This document shows positions 18,137 to 25,998 of a stretch of DNA of 44,793 bases, in pieces (within the stretch, counting starts at the first letter, position 1; each line of letters opens with the position of its first letter). The notes under the pieces were generated by a model that saw nothing but the letters and a program-made list of their open reading frames with translations, was not told the origin of the DNA and did not search any database. Source of the stretch: a bacterium (GTDB taxonomy: Bacteria; Patescibacteriota; Patescibacteriia; UBA9934; GWF2-40-263); contig JAGVFR010000017.1 in NCBI GenBank assembly GCA_020057555.1, positions 1 through 44,793 on the forward strand, written 5' to 3'. Made by a program: the position numbers and the translations under genes.

Positions 18137-18253
18137 GTTTTATTCCCTGAGCCTGTCGAAGGGATAAAATTTGGATAATTTGTCTACAGCCTTCGACAAC
18201 CCGCCCGTTCCGAACGGAACGTTCGGGCGGGGCTCAGGCAATAATTAAGAGTA
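18137..18253. repeat. Dispersed palindromic repeat (family 1, copy A) with nested palindrome
   Basis: The element begins TTTTATTCCCTGAGCC, continues TGTCGAAGGGATAAAATTTG, and ends with GCTCAGGCAATAAT and GAGTAT. The same roughly 85-base sequence occurs at 39152-39235. Copy A carries an extra GC-rich palindrome (18200-18231, CCCGCCCG ... CGGGCGGG) inserted in its right arm. Together with promoters and hairpins this fills the 438-base gap between the divergent genes. Confidence 0.75.
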
Positions 18254-18280
18254 TTTCAACAACATCACTTCTTTTCACAA

Positions 18281-18311
18281 AATCGGCAAAAACAAGCCGA
18301 TTATTGTTTTT
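18281..18311 (+). terminator. Terminator-like hairpin upstream of the cluster promoter
   Basis: AATCGGC, eight bases, GCCGATT and the T-rich tail ATTGTTTTT. No plus-strand gene ends here, so it may insulate the cluster from upstream transcription. Confidence 0.6.
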
Positions 18312-18323
18312 CCTTATATAAGG

Positions 18324-18352
18324 TTGACAAAAACACGCTTTTCAACTAAGTT
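18324..18352 (+). promoter_or_regulatory. candidate promoter of the nine-gene cluster
   Basis: TTGACA (18324-18329), 17-base spacer, TAAGTT (18347-18352). The predicted start near 18359 coincides with a small perfect hairpin (TTCGGAC TTT GTCCGAA, about 18360-18376), giving a leader of roughly 110 nt before the first ATG. Confidence 0.55.
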
Positions 18353-18468
18353 CTTGCATTCGGACTTTGTCCGAAAGTTCCTTCACTTTTGTGAAAAACC
18401 ACACGGACGAGCCTGTCGCGTACGAGTGGAAAACAAATGACAGGATACTGAAAGAAGGGGGAAGTTCG

Positions 18469-20373
18469 ATGCGAAAGAGTGCGTGGTTCCTGATGGTGCT
18501 CGTTGTCATGGCCTTCATCGGATGCGAGAAAAAGCCTCCGGAAACAACCAGTCCGACGGTTCAGCAAGGCGCTCCGACCTCTGGAGTTCCTCAAGCATCA
18601 ACCCCTGCAAGCGCGCCCAAGCTCTCGGCAAAGTTGCCTGGCAACAGTGTTCTTCCTGGAGCTCCGGACCAGCTCGGCTTCATTCTCTGGGGAGCAGACT
18701 ACGCAATGTTCTACTGCAACGGCGGTTTGCAGACTCGTGATGGAACGATCTGCGCAGAGTACGGCTTGAACTTCAAGCTCGATCCAGGCGACAACATGGA
18801 TCAGCAGATCGCTGACTACAAAGCTGGCAAGACTCACTTCTTGCGCGGCGTGTACCAGATGGTCGGCAAGCGCGTTGTCGAACTTTGCAAAGATCCTGAC
18901 TTGTGTCCAATTCCGTTCTTGCAGATGACGTGGTCAAGCGGCGATCACCTAGTATGTCGTGAAGCGATCAAAGATCTCAAAGAGCTGCCTGGAAAGACAA
19001 TCGCCATGCAGACAGGAGGTCCACACGAAGGATTTTCCAATGACCTGATCGAAGACGTCAACTTCAAATTCAGTGACGTGAAGATCAAGTGGACAGCGAA
19101 TCTCAACGGCCCAGATTCTCCGCCCGAAGCATTCCGAAATGACCAGAGTGTTGACTGCGCGTTCGCAATCACACCTGACATGATCGGGCTCACAGGCGGA
19201 CTGCAGTCAGTCGGAAGTGGAGCAGAAGGAAGTGTAAAGGGAGCGCACGTGTTGGTCTCGACAAACGACCGACGACGTTCAATCCCTGATATGTACTTCG
19301 TCTCTGCAAAGTTCGCGCGAGAAAATCCGGAAGTCGTGACCAAGTTCACTGCCGCGTACCTCAAGAGCGTTGAGAAAATTCTCGAACTCAAGAGCGCCTA
19401 CGAAGGTTCTGGCGGATCTCCGGAATACGAAGCACTGCTCGCTTTCGCTGTCGAAACGTACGGAACAACCGCGCTTCCAAATGCGGATGAAGCGCACGGG
19501 CTTTTGCTCGACTCTTCATTCGTGGGTCATGCTGGAAACGTCCAGTTCTTTGATCCAAAAACTGACATCGGCAACGTGCATTTCTCAAAGCGATCAAACG
19601 ACCTCGCGGCCGCGCTCAACATCACAACCGAGCGAAATGACCTGCTCAACTCTCCAATCGACTGGACTCACACGATCTTCAGTGGACTGAAGAGTGCAAA
19701 CATCAAGGCTGGTGCGCGATTCAATGCAGAGGCTTCGCAAAGAGAAATTGAAAAGCTGGACCAGCAAGGCGTTCTTGACGCAAACACAGTCCTCTCGTTC
19801 GTGATCTACTTCAACGAAGATCAGACAGAGTTCGACGCTACAAAGTACAGCGCCGAGTTCGATCGAGTGATCAAGCTTTCCAAAACCTACACGCGAGCTC
19901 CAATCGTGATTCGTGGACACACGGATACGACAGGACTGATCGCAAAGGTTTTGCGAACTGGCATGAAACTCGGAGTGATCCAGCAAGCTGGATCGCCAGG
20001 AAACTACAGTTACTCAATGAACGGCGAGCCGCTCGATCTCAAGAATGCAAAGAAGCTCATGGATCTCGTGCACATGTCAACGTTCAACGAAGGACATGAG
20101 CAAGGCACGAGTCCGGCAGAGATCGCAAAGGCCGCTCAGGACTTCTCGCGTGATCGAGCAGAAGCGGTTCGTGCATCATTGCTCGCCTACGCAAGCAACA
20201 TCCCAGGCGCAAAGCTCGACCCAACTCAAATCCAGGTGAAAGGTGAAGGAGTCACAAAGCCGTTCATCTTGAAGCCGCGATCAGAAGCAGAAGCGGCCAA
20301 GAACAGACGCGTCGAATTCTCCATCATCCGAGTCAGTGCCGAAGCAACATCCAAAACCGACTTCGAACTGTAG
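18469..20373 (+). CDS. Substrate-binding lipoprotein fused to an OmpA-like domain
   Basis: The 634-residue protein starts with a lipoprotein signal (VVMAFIGC, lipidated Cys at residue 19), then a Pro/Ser/Thr linker. A periplasmic-binding fold of the NMT1/ThiY/SsuA class follows (about 55-330), with GFILWGADYAMFYCNGGL, DYKAGKTHFLRG, IKDLKELPGKTIAMQTGG and YFVSAKFARENPEVVTKF. The C-terminal part (about 425-630) is OmpA-like: VIYFNEDQTEFD, PIVIRGHTDTTG, SRDRAEAVRASLLAYA and KNRRVEFSII, the family that grips peptidoglycan. So it would be held both by lipid and cell wall while presenting a small ligand. ATG 18469 was chosen for its GGGGGAAG Shine-Dalgarno and the intact lipobox. It heads the cluster with the ABC transporter 7.5 kb downstream; the ligand is unknown. 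Confidence 0.82.
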   Translation: MRKSAWFLMVLVVMAFIGCEKKPPETTSPTVQQGAPTSGVPQASTPASAPKLSAKLPGNSVLPGAPDQLGFILWGADYAMFYCNGGLQTRDGTICAEYGLNFKLDPGDNMDQQIADYKAGKTHFLRGVYQMVGKRVVELCKDPDLCPIPFLQMTWSSGDHLVCREAIKDLKELPGKTIAMQTGGPHEGFSNDLIEDVNFKFSDVKIKWTANLNGPDSPPEAFRNDQSVDCAFAITPDMIGLTGGLQSVGSGAEGSVKGAHVLVSTNDRRRSIPDMYFVSAKFARENPEVVTKFTAAYLKSVEKILELKSAYEGSGGSPEYEALLAFAVETYGTTALPNADEAHGLLLDSSFVGHAGNVQFFDPKTDIGNVHFSKRSNDLAAALNITTERNDLLNSPIDWTHTIFSGLKSANIKAGARFNAEASQREIEKLDQQGVLDANTVLSFVIYFNEDQTEFDATKYSAEFDRVIKLSKTYTRAPIVIRGHTDTTGLIAKVLRTGMKLGVIQQAGSPGNYSYSMNGEPLDLKNAKKLMDLVHMSTFNEGHEQGTSPAEIAKAAQDFSRDRAEAVRASLLAYASNIPGAKLDPTQIQVKGEGVTKPFILKPRSEAEAAKNRRVEFSIIRVSAEATSKTDFEL

Positions 20374-20382
20374 GAGGAAGGC

Positions 20383-21261
20383 ATGAAAAAGATTCTGATT
20401 TCCCTCGCAACAATCCTCCTGCTCGCGTCAAACGCCTTGGCACAGACAACGACTCACGACTACGTGATCGTTGTGCTGGATGGATCTGGTTCCATGAGCG
20501 AACGCATGCAGACAAGTGCCAGAACTTCTATCGTAAAGATGGAAGCGGCAAAGAACGCGCTCAAGAGCGTGCTTCAAAACATTCCGGAAAAAACCCAGGT
20601 CGGAATTCTCGCGTTCACAAACGACCGCATTTGGTGGGTCTGGAAAACTGGAATAGTCAAGTCTCCAGACATCAGCACAGCAATCGATCGCGTCAACGAA
20701 AGCGGTCGCACACCACTTGGATCAGCGATCAAAGCCGGAGCTGATGAACTCATGTTCTATCGCGAACAACAGCTCGGGTACGGACGATTCCAACTCGTCA
20801 TCGTGACAGATGGCGAGGCAACCGACGGCAGTTACATGGACGATGTTACGAAGGAAGTTCGCGCGAGGAGAATACGCATGGACGTAATCGGAGTCGCAAT
20901 GCCTGGCGGTGCAAAACACAGTCTTGCCGCGATCTCTGACTCGTACCAAAGTGCTGACAACGCGCAACAGCTCTCTGACGCAGTAAAGCGCGCGATCAAT
21001 GTGGAGAATACAAAGGGAGTTGCTGGAGTCGATGACTTCCAGATTCTCTCCGGACTTCCAAACGAGATCGCGCAGGCATGGCTTACCGAAGCTTGCAAGC
21101 CAGCGCCCAATTACCCAATCGGTGAATCACCACCTCATCCAAAAGTAGCGCGAACTTCAAACGACATACCAAAGGCAGTGGCACCTCAACAGATGCCAGT
21201 GCAACCAAACCAAAACATCGGCGACACTCCGCCGCCAGGATGCGCAGTTTCCTTTCAGTAG
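20383..21261 (+). CDS. Secreted von Willebrand factor A (VWA) domain protein
   Basis: The 292-residue protein has a cleavable signal peptide (MKKILISLATILLLASNALA) and a VWA domain with a complete metal-ion-dependent adhesion site: DGSGSM near residue 32, the threonine in SGRTPLGSAI near 110, and VTDGEATDGS near 144. Such domains bind protein partners through a divalent metal. About 60 C-terminal residues are Pro-rich and look disordered. A strong TAGGAGGAAGG Shine-Dalgarno precedes the ATG, nine bases after the previous stop. A terminator follows directly. It could be a scaffold for the OmpA-linked substrate-binding proteins on either side; that role is inference. Confidence 0.88.
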   Translation: MKKILISLATILLLASNALAQTTTHDYVIVVLDGSGSMSERMQTSARTSIVKMEAAKNALKSVLQNIPEKTQVGILAFTNDRIWWVWKTGIVKSPDISTAIDRVNESGRTPLGSAIKAGADELMFYREQQLGYGRFQLVIVTDGEATDGSYMDDVTKEVRARRIRMDVIGVAMPGGAKHSLAAISDSYQSADNAQQLSDAVKRAINVENTKGVAGVDDFQILSGLPNEIAQAWLTEACKPAPNYPIGESPPHPKVARTSNDIPKAVAPQQMPVQPNQNIGDTPPPGCAVSFQ

Positions 21262-21272
21262 CTAATCTTTCT

Positions 21273-21307
21273 GTCGTCTTCTGCCTAAAGCACAAGACGA
21301 CCTTTTT
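21273..21307 (+). terminator. Internal terminator after the VWA gene
   Basis: GTCGTCTT (21273-21280) pairs with AAGACGAC (21294-21301), followed by CTTTTT. Confidence 0.75.
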
Positions 21308-21340
21308 CCCCAGAACAAGTCACAGTGACTTGTCTTGGGG
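21308..21340 (+). other. Long hairpin in the leader of the second substrate-binding protein gene
   Basis: CCCCAGAACAAGTCA and TGACTTGTCTTGGGG pair over 13 of 15 positions with a three-base loop. It starts one base after the T tail of the previous terminator and 46 bases before the next ATG. It could be an mRNA-stabilising or processing structure. Confidence 0.55.
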
Positions 21341-21386
21341 GCGAAAGCTTTGTCCTTTTCATCACCCTTGCACGAAAGGTTAAATC

Positions 21387-22931
21387 ATGGACCAAGAACG
21401 CAAAGCTGGTCGATGGATCATACTTGGTGTGATCATCCTCGCGTTGATCGCACTTGGCGGTCTTGCATACAAGCACTTCATTTCGCCTGCAGTTCAAAAA
21501 ATGCAGGCAAAAGAAAAGTTGGCCGAACGTTTCAAAGGCGATGCACTTCGCTTTGGCACTGATTGGTTTGCCGGCTATGCAGTTCTGCGATCTCCGTATT
21601 ACCTCGACTTGCTGGCTCAAAAAACAATACACCTTGTAATTGAGGATGAGCCGGATTACAAAAAGCGAATGGAAAAACTCGCTTCTGGTGAACTGCACAT
21701 GGCAGTCTTCACAATCGACACCGAACTAAGCGTTGGGAGTCAATTGGGAAACTTCCCTGGCACGATCGTGCTTGTGATTGACGAAAGCGTTGGTGCTGAT
21801 GGAATAGTCGCCTACAAAACGGCTGTACCAAACGTCCAAGCGCTCAATCGTCCAGACGCAAAGATTGTTCTGTTCAAGGATACGCCAAACGAAACACTCG
21901 CCCGTCACATGATCAGCGGAATGCTTCCGGCTCTGACAGGAGATTCGTGGATCGTTGGTATGGAAAACGAAGAACAGGTTTATAAGGAATTCCTAAGAAC
22001 TCCAAAAACCGCACTTCGCGCTTTCGCGCTATGGGAGCCGTGGCTTTCCAAAACGCTAGAGAATCCAGATGCGATCTTGATCTATGACACAAGCCAAGCA
22101 ACATCAACAGTCGTTGATGTATGGATCGTGAGTAGCGCTTACTACAAAGCTGAACCTGTAAAAGTCAGACAGACGATAGAAACGTACCTACAAGCACTAC
22201 ACCACTACGAATCTCAATCTGGTGGGATGGTGCAACTTGTCATTGACGATGGAAAACAATCTGGTGACAACCTTTCTGAAAAACAGGCTCGCCAAATCGT
22301 CGCAAAAATCCGCTGGAAAAACACGATGGAAAACTACGCCCACTTTGGACTTCTGAACCTATCTGAATCCGGCGGCTTGCAAAGACTCGATTCAATGATT
22401 GCTTCGATCGCGCGCATGCTTGTGAAGACTGGAAAGATTTCTCGTCACCCAATGGCCGGACGTGAACACGAACTCTATGATGACCAAATTCTCTCGGCTC
22501 TCAAGCGTGAGAATTTCCATCCAGGAGATAGTGTTCAACATGATGGAGTGCGAGGTGTGAAAGAACTTCAAGCTCTAACACCGGAACAGTGGAACACGCT
22601 CTTGGTAGTTGGAAACCTTGACGCTCGCTCAATCGATTTTCTTCGATCTCAATCAAGCTTGACTGTTCAAGGCAAGCGCGATGTCGAAGAAGTCGCAGAG
22701 CAACTCAAGGCTTGGCCAAGCTACTATCTCACTGTCGTCGGAAACACGCGCAAGGAAGGAGACCCTGAAGCAAATCGCGTGCTTGCAAAAGCGCGAGCTG
22801 ACACGGTTGTTGAAAAAATGATCCAACTTGGGATCATCAAGAATCGTGTGCGAGGAATTGCTTCAACAGAAAATCAAAACAACCCGCAAGGACAGAGCGT
22901 CACGTTCAAGCTCCTGCGGCAAAGCTATTAG
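21387..22931 (+). CDS. Membrane-anchored substrate-binding protein with OmpA-like C-terminus
   Basis: This 514-residue protein has one N-terminal transmembrane anchor (about 9-31) and no lipobox. The binding domain (about 50-330) is of the NMT1/SsuA type: FGTDWFAGYAVLRSPYYLDL, MEKLASGELHMAVFTIDTE, FKDTPNETLARHMI, ALWEPWLSKTLE and VDVWIVSSAYY. Its C-terminal 110 residues resemble a diverged OmpA domain: SSLTVQGKRDVEEVAEQL, YYLTVVGNTRKEGDPEANRV, LAKARADTVVEKMIQLGI and RVRGIAST, with the canonical GHTD reading GNTR. It therefore parallels the first protein of the cluster in domain order but not in anchoring. It has a GAAAGG Shine-Dalgarno. Ligand unknown. Confidence 0.78.
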   Translation: MDQERKAGRWIILGVIILALIALGGLAYKHFISPAVQKMQAKEKLAERFKGDALRFGTDWFAGYAVLRSPYYLDLLAQKTIHLVIEDEPDYKKRMEKLASGELHMAVFTIDTELSVGSQLGNFPGTIVLVIDESVGADGIVAYKTAVPNVQALNRPDAKIVLFKDTPNETLARHMISGMLPALTGDSWIVGMENEEQVYKEFLRTPKTALRAFALWEPWLSKTLENPDAILIYDTSQATSTVVDVWIVSSAYYKAEPVKVRQTIETYLQALHHYESQSGGMVQLVIDDGKQSGDNLSEKQARQIVAKIRWKNTMENYAHFGLLNLSESGGLQRLDSMIASIARMLVKTGKISRHPMAGREHELYDDQILSALKRENFHPGDSVQHDGVRGVKELQALTPEQWNTLLVVGNLDARSIDFLRSQSSLTVQGKRDVEEVAEQLKAWPSYYLTVVGNTRKEGDPEANRVLAKARADTVVEKMIQLGIIKNRVRGIASTENQNNPQGQSVTFKLLRQSY

Positions 22932-22943
22932 AAGGAGGAAAAA

Positions 22944-23714
22944 GTGCTCGACAAGAAGCAGCGCACACAGCGCATAGCGCTTCGCATGATCGGGCATCCA
23001 TTTGTCGTGATCCCCGGAGTTCTCGGCGCTGGCGCCTTCATACTTTCCCTAATCGGGGTCGGCGGAGGCATTGGAGCCTTTGCCGGAATCATTCTTGCGC
23101 TCATCGCAACCGGTGTCCTAACTTGGAGATTCCTGTTTCGCCTGAAACAAACCTCACAAGAAACACTCGACGACATACAAAAAGAGATCGAGTCAGAACG
23201 TCAGAAACACATATCCAAACTTCGTGGCAAACTATCATCTGACAGAGACAAGCGCGATGAACGATTGCTCGATGAACTGTGCGAAGTAGAACAAGCATTC
23301 AAGGCTGACAAGTCATGGATGGAACAAGCTGGTGCCGGAACTGTCATGCAAGTTCTCAATCGCGTTGGTGAAGTTTTCGAAACTTCACTCAAGCTTCTTG
23401 AACGGTCATTTGATCTACGTCAAACAGCAAACCGTCTTCATGGAGAAGCACGCGATCAATTGCTTAAAACAAGCGATGAAATCCTTGAACAGGTCGGACA
23501 AAGTGTGAACGATCTTGGCAAGATTCTCGCCGGTGTTCAGAAATTGAGTGTTCAACGTCTCACTGGACAAACAATGTATCAGTCGGACTTGCAACAGGGT
23601 GTGAAGGAACTCAAACTGATACTCGACGCCGCTCAACAAGCAGAGGATCGGTGCCAAAAGCTCTTTAGCGGTTCTGGTGATAAGGACAGGTTCGCGGAGT
23701 ATCTGAAGGAATAA
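22944..23714 (+). CDS. Two-TM coiled-coil protein, unrecognised
   Basis: The 256-residue protein has a basic start, two close transmembrane helices (about 20-40 and 44-66, with a GVGGGIGAFAG turn) and then about 190 residues of almost continuous amphipathic helix, rich in Glu, Lys and Gln (for example TLDDIQKEIESERQKHISKL). The general layout recalls XpaC-like proteins that occur next to TelA- and PspA-type stress genes, but I cannot claim membership. The GTG start has the strongest Shine-Dalgarno of the region (GAAGGAGG). It lies 12 bases after the previous gene and 64 bases before the PspA-like gene, so it is a plausible membrane receptor for PspA. That pairing is inference. Confidence 0.72.
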   Translation: MLDKKQRTQRIALRMIGHPFVVIPGVLGAGAFILSLIGVGGGIGAFAGIILALIATGVLTWRFLFRLKQTSQETLDDIQKEIESERQKHISKLRGKLSSDRDKRDERLLDELCEVEQAFKADKSWMEQAGAGTVMQVLNRVGEVFETSLKLLERSFDLRQTANRLHGEARDQLLKTSDEILEQVGQSVNDLGKILAGVQKLSVQRLTGQTMYQSDLQQGVKELKLILDAAQQAEDRCQKLFSGSGDKDRFAEYLKE

Positions 23715-23778
23715 AGCTAAGGTCTGGGCTTTTGAAAGAAACAGGCTACAACAACTGAATGAAAGGAAGGTACTAGTC

Positions 23779-24615
23779 ATGTTCAGAGCACTCGGTCGTT
23801 ACTTCATGGCATTTCTCTACCTCGCCACAGGACGGATCGATCGCGCGCGCAAGGTTCTCGAGTCAGACCCGCACGTCGTGGCCGCAACCTACGACGAGGT
23901 GATTCGCGAAAAGCGTGGCAGAATCCAGCACTACATGGAAGCCGTGAGCACGCTCATGGCACAGCAGGAAAAAAAGAAGACTGAAGTCAAGCGACTTTCT
24001 GAAGAGGCAGGAAGACTCGACAAGATCAAGGCTGGAGCACTCGCCGCCGCGAAAAGGCGCGCGGCTGAACTACAAGCTTCTGGTAAGTCTGCCGAAGACA
24101 TCAAGCACGACGAGCAGTATCTCAAGCATCAAGGCGCATACCGCGACACAAGCACAACTCTTGAGGAGAAGAAGCAGAGAATCGCGGCGCTTGAAGGAGA
24201 CATCAAGACCTACGAGGGCCAGATCAGCACACACACGCTTCAGCTCCAGGGTCTGAATCGAGAGCTGGAAAATCTGCGAGGCGAAGCGGCCGACTCGGTC
24301 GCTCGCATCATCAGTGCGAACGAACAGAAACAGCTCTCTGACATGCTCTCGGGCTTGAGCACTGACAGAGGTTCCGAACGACTCGCTGGAGTACGGGATT
24401 CGGTCGCGGAAGCCGAGGCAGGAGCCAAGATCTCGAGCAAGCTCGCTGGCACAGACGCCAAAGTTGCAGAGGCAGAGTATCTGTCTTACGCTGAATCTTC
24501 TGCCGCAGACGACGAGTTCGCATCGCTTGTCGGACTCTCTGCCGCAAAGGAAGACGCGGCAAAGGGTGAGAAGGCGACTGCGGACGCCAAGGTCGCGGAA
24601 AGCCTGGATACCTAG
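23779..24615 (+). CDS. PspA/IM30-like (ESCRT-III superfamily) coiled-coil protein
   Basis: A 278-residue, almost fully helical protein. The N-terminus MFRALGRYFMAFLYLATGRI resembles the amphipathic membrane-binding helix 0 of PspA/Vipp1, followed by ARKVLESDPHVVAATYDEVI (compare the PspA helix with its conserved DP) and long heptad helices to about residue 195, including QQEKKKTEVKRLSEEAGRL. The tail (about 200-278) is Ala/Glu/Asp-rich and may be flexible. PspA-like proteins polymerise on stressed membranes and block proton leakage. No PspF, PspB or PspC is seen, so regulation differs from enteric Psp. It has its own AAGGAAGG Shine-Dalgarno and is followed by a terminator. It is unusually long for PspA (about 220 residues). 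Confidence 0.75.
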   Translation: MFRALGRYFMAFLYLATGRIDRARKVLESDPHVVAATYDEVIREKRGRIQHYMEAVSTLMAQQEKKKTEVKRLSEEAGRLDKIKAGALAAAKRRAAELQASGKSAEDIKHDEQYLKHQGAYRDTSTTLEEKKQRIAALEGDIKTYEGQISTHTLQLQGLNRELENLRGEAADSVARIISANEQKQLSDMLSGLSTDRGSERLAGVRDSVAEAEAGAKISSKLAGTDAKVAEAEYLSYAESSAADDEFASLVGLSAAKEDAAKGEKATADAKVAESLDT

Positions 24616-24636
24616 TAGACTCACACGAGCCACACT

Positions 24637-24665
24637 GCGTGAGGAAACTCATCTCACGCTTTTTT
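24637..24665 (+). terminator. Internal terminator after the PspA-like gene
   Basis: GCGTGAG (24637-24643), nine-base loop, CTCACGC (24653-24659) and six T. A second small hairpin (CCGGG/CCCGG, about 24673-24687) precedes the next Shine-Dalgarno. Confidence 0.78.
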
Positions 24666-24722
24666 ACACACCGACCGGGAAATACCCGGAAGGAGTGACT
24701 AACAGAAACGGAGGTAGGTTCG

Positions 24723-25898
24723 ATGCGTACTTTCTCAAGGACTTTGCTGGGCATTCTCATGTTCAGCCTCATCGCCCTGTCATTGGGTGGATGCACCAAG
24801 CAGGAGGAAACTGCAAGCACTGTCACCACAACCCAGCCGAGTACGACAACGCCACAGACCGATCTCAAGGCAACGACCGCGACGCCGGAACCGAAGAGCC
24901 CACCGCCCGTCATCACGTTCCTATGGAGCTTTTACACAAGCTGGTCTTTGCTCGCGGCCGCATGCGACTTCGGACTCATCAACGAAAACAAAGGCGAGAT
25001 GGGTTCGCTCGAAAAGGAACACAACGTTGACATCGTGCTCATCAGGCAGGAATACGTTCAGAGCATGACAAGTTACCAGAGCGGAGTCGCAGACGGAGTA
25101 GTCGTCACAAATACTGACGCTCTCTCTCTCGCGTACAGTCGCAAGAAGCTGGTCGGTGATGCAACAGTCGCGGTCTTCCCCACTTCGTGGTCAGACGGCG
25201 CTGACAAGATCTTGGTCGAAAACACGATCAAGGCATGGGCAGACCTGATGGGTGTGACGGTCAAGGGTGCGGAATTCTCCGTATCACATTATCTGTGCTG
25301 GCGTTGCTGTCAGATCAACAACTGCGACTACACCAAGTTCAAGTTCGAGAACTTGGACCCGGTCAAGGGTGCGCCGCTATTCGCAAATGACGAGGAAGGT
25401 TTCCTCGCGTTCGTTGGATGGTCTCCGGAAACGTTCGTCGTTCTCGATCGCCGCCAAGACGTGATCGACATATGCAACTCGAGTATGCTCGAGAAGTACG
25501 AAATCGTTGACTTGGCAGTGATGGGCCAGGACGCGATCGACAAGCCAGGTGGAAAGGACGCGATCTGGGTCCTTTCCGAGGCAATGAATCTGATGGCGGT
25601 CTACATCGTGGATCCGACAAAGACACAACAGGCACACGCGGCAATGTCGAGAAGGTTCAACAACCTGTCATTCGTAGGCATCGATCGTGCACTCGTTCTA
25701 ACCAAGCTCTTGCCTCCGAGGACAGACTGGGCTGTTCTCTCGTCAAACGAAGTTCGCAAGAACATGAAGTACGTTGACGAATTCTCGATCGTGCACAACC
25801 TGACAGAGGGAACTCATGTCCCGTACGGCTGGGGCACGAAAGCGGAAGCGCCAACAGCAGTACTCCGCTTCGACACTTCGTTCCTGTTCGACAAGTAG
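24723..25898 (+). CDS. ABC transporter substrate-binding lipoprotein (NMT1/SsuA-like)
   Basis: The 391-residue protein has a lipoprotein signal (LIALSLGGC, lipid Cys near 25), a Thr-rich linker and an NMT1/SsuA-type binding domain: FLWSFYTSWSLLAAACDFGL, YVQSMTSYQSGVADGVVVTN, PTSWSDGADKILVENT and FVGWSPETFVVLDRR. A compact cysteine group, CWRCCQINNC (about residues 196-205), is unusual for this family. It is the component most likely to feed the permease and ATPase that follow. The Shine-Dalgarno GGAGG has good spacing. A terminator lies between it and the permease gene, which would keep binding protein in excess over the membrane parts, as is common for importers. Confidence 0.85.
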   Translation: MRTFSRTLLGILMFSLIALSLGGCTKQEETASTVTTTQPSTTTPQTDLKATTATPEPKSPPPVITFLWSFYTSWSLLAAACDFGLINENKGEMGSLEKEHNVDIVLIRQEYVQSMTSYQSGVADGVVVTNTDALSLAYSRKKLVGDATVAVFPTSWSDGADKILVENTIKAWADLMGVTVKGAEFSVSHYLCWRCCQINNCDYTKFKFENLDPVKGAPLFANDEEGFLAFVGWSPETFVVLDRRQDVIDICNSSMLEKYEIVDLAVMGQDAIDKPGGKDAIWVLSEAMNLMAVYIVDPTKTQQAHAAMSRRFNNLSFVGIDRALVLTKLLPPRTDWAVLSSNEVRKNMKYVDEFSIVHNLTEGTHVPYGWGTKAEAPTAVLRFDTSFLFDK

Positions 25899-25913
25899 AA
25901 ATGCTGGAACGCT

Positions 25914-25940
25914 GGCCGAGGTTTTTCCTTGGCCCTTTTC
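25914..25940 (+). terminator. Internal terminator/attenuator before the permease gene
   Basis: GGCCGAGG (25914-25921), TTTTT loop, CCTTGGCC (25927-25934) with the weak tail CTTTTCTT. Confidence 0.65.
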
Positions 25941-25998
25941 TTGGGCAGAGCACATCACAAGGATATTGCTCTATCCAAGAGAAGAAAACGGAGGAATC

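Noticed and set aside
18367-18468. In-frame TTG start giving a 34-residue longer first cluster protein
   Set aside because: It would bury the lipoprotein signal inside the protein and lies over a hairpin at the predicted transcript start; the ATG at 18469 has a Shine-Dalgarno.
24070-24916. Minus-strand frames of 187 and 201 residues opposite the PspA-like gene
   Set aside because: They are shadows of GC-rich coding sequence, one reading across a terminator; Arg/Leu-rich composition without motifs.
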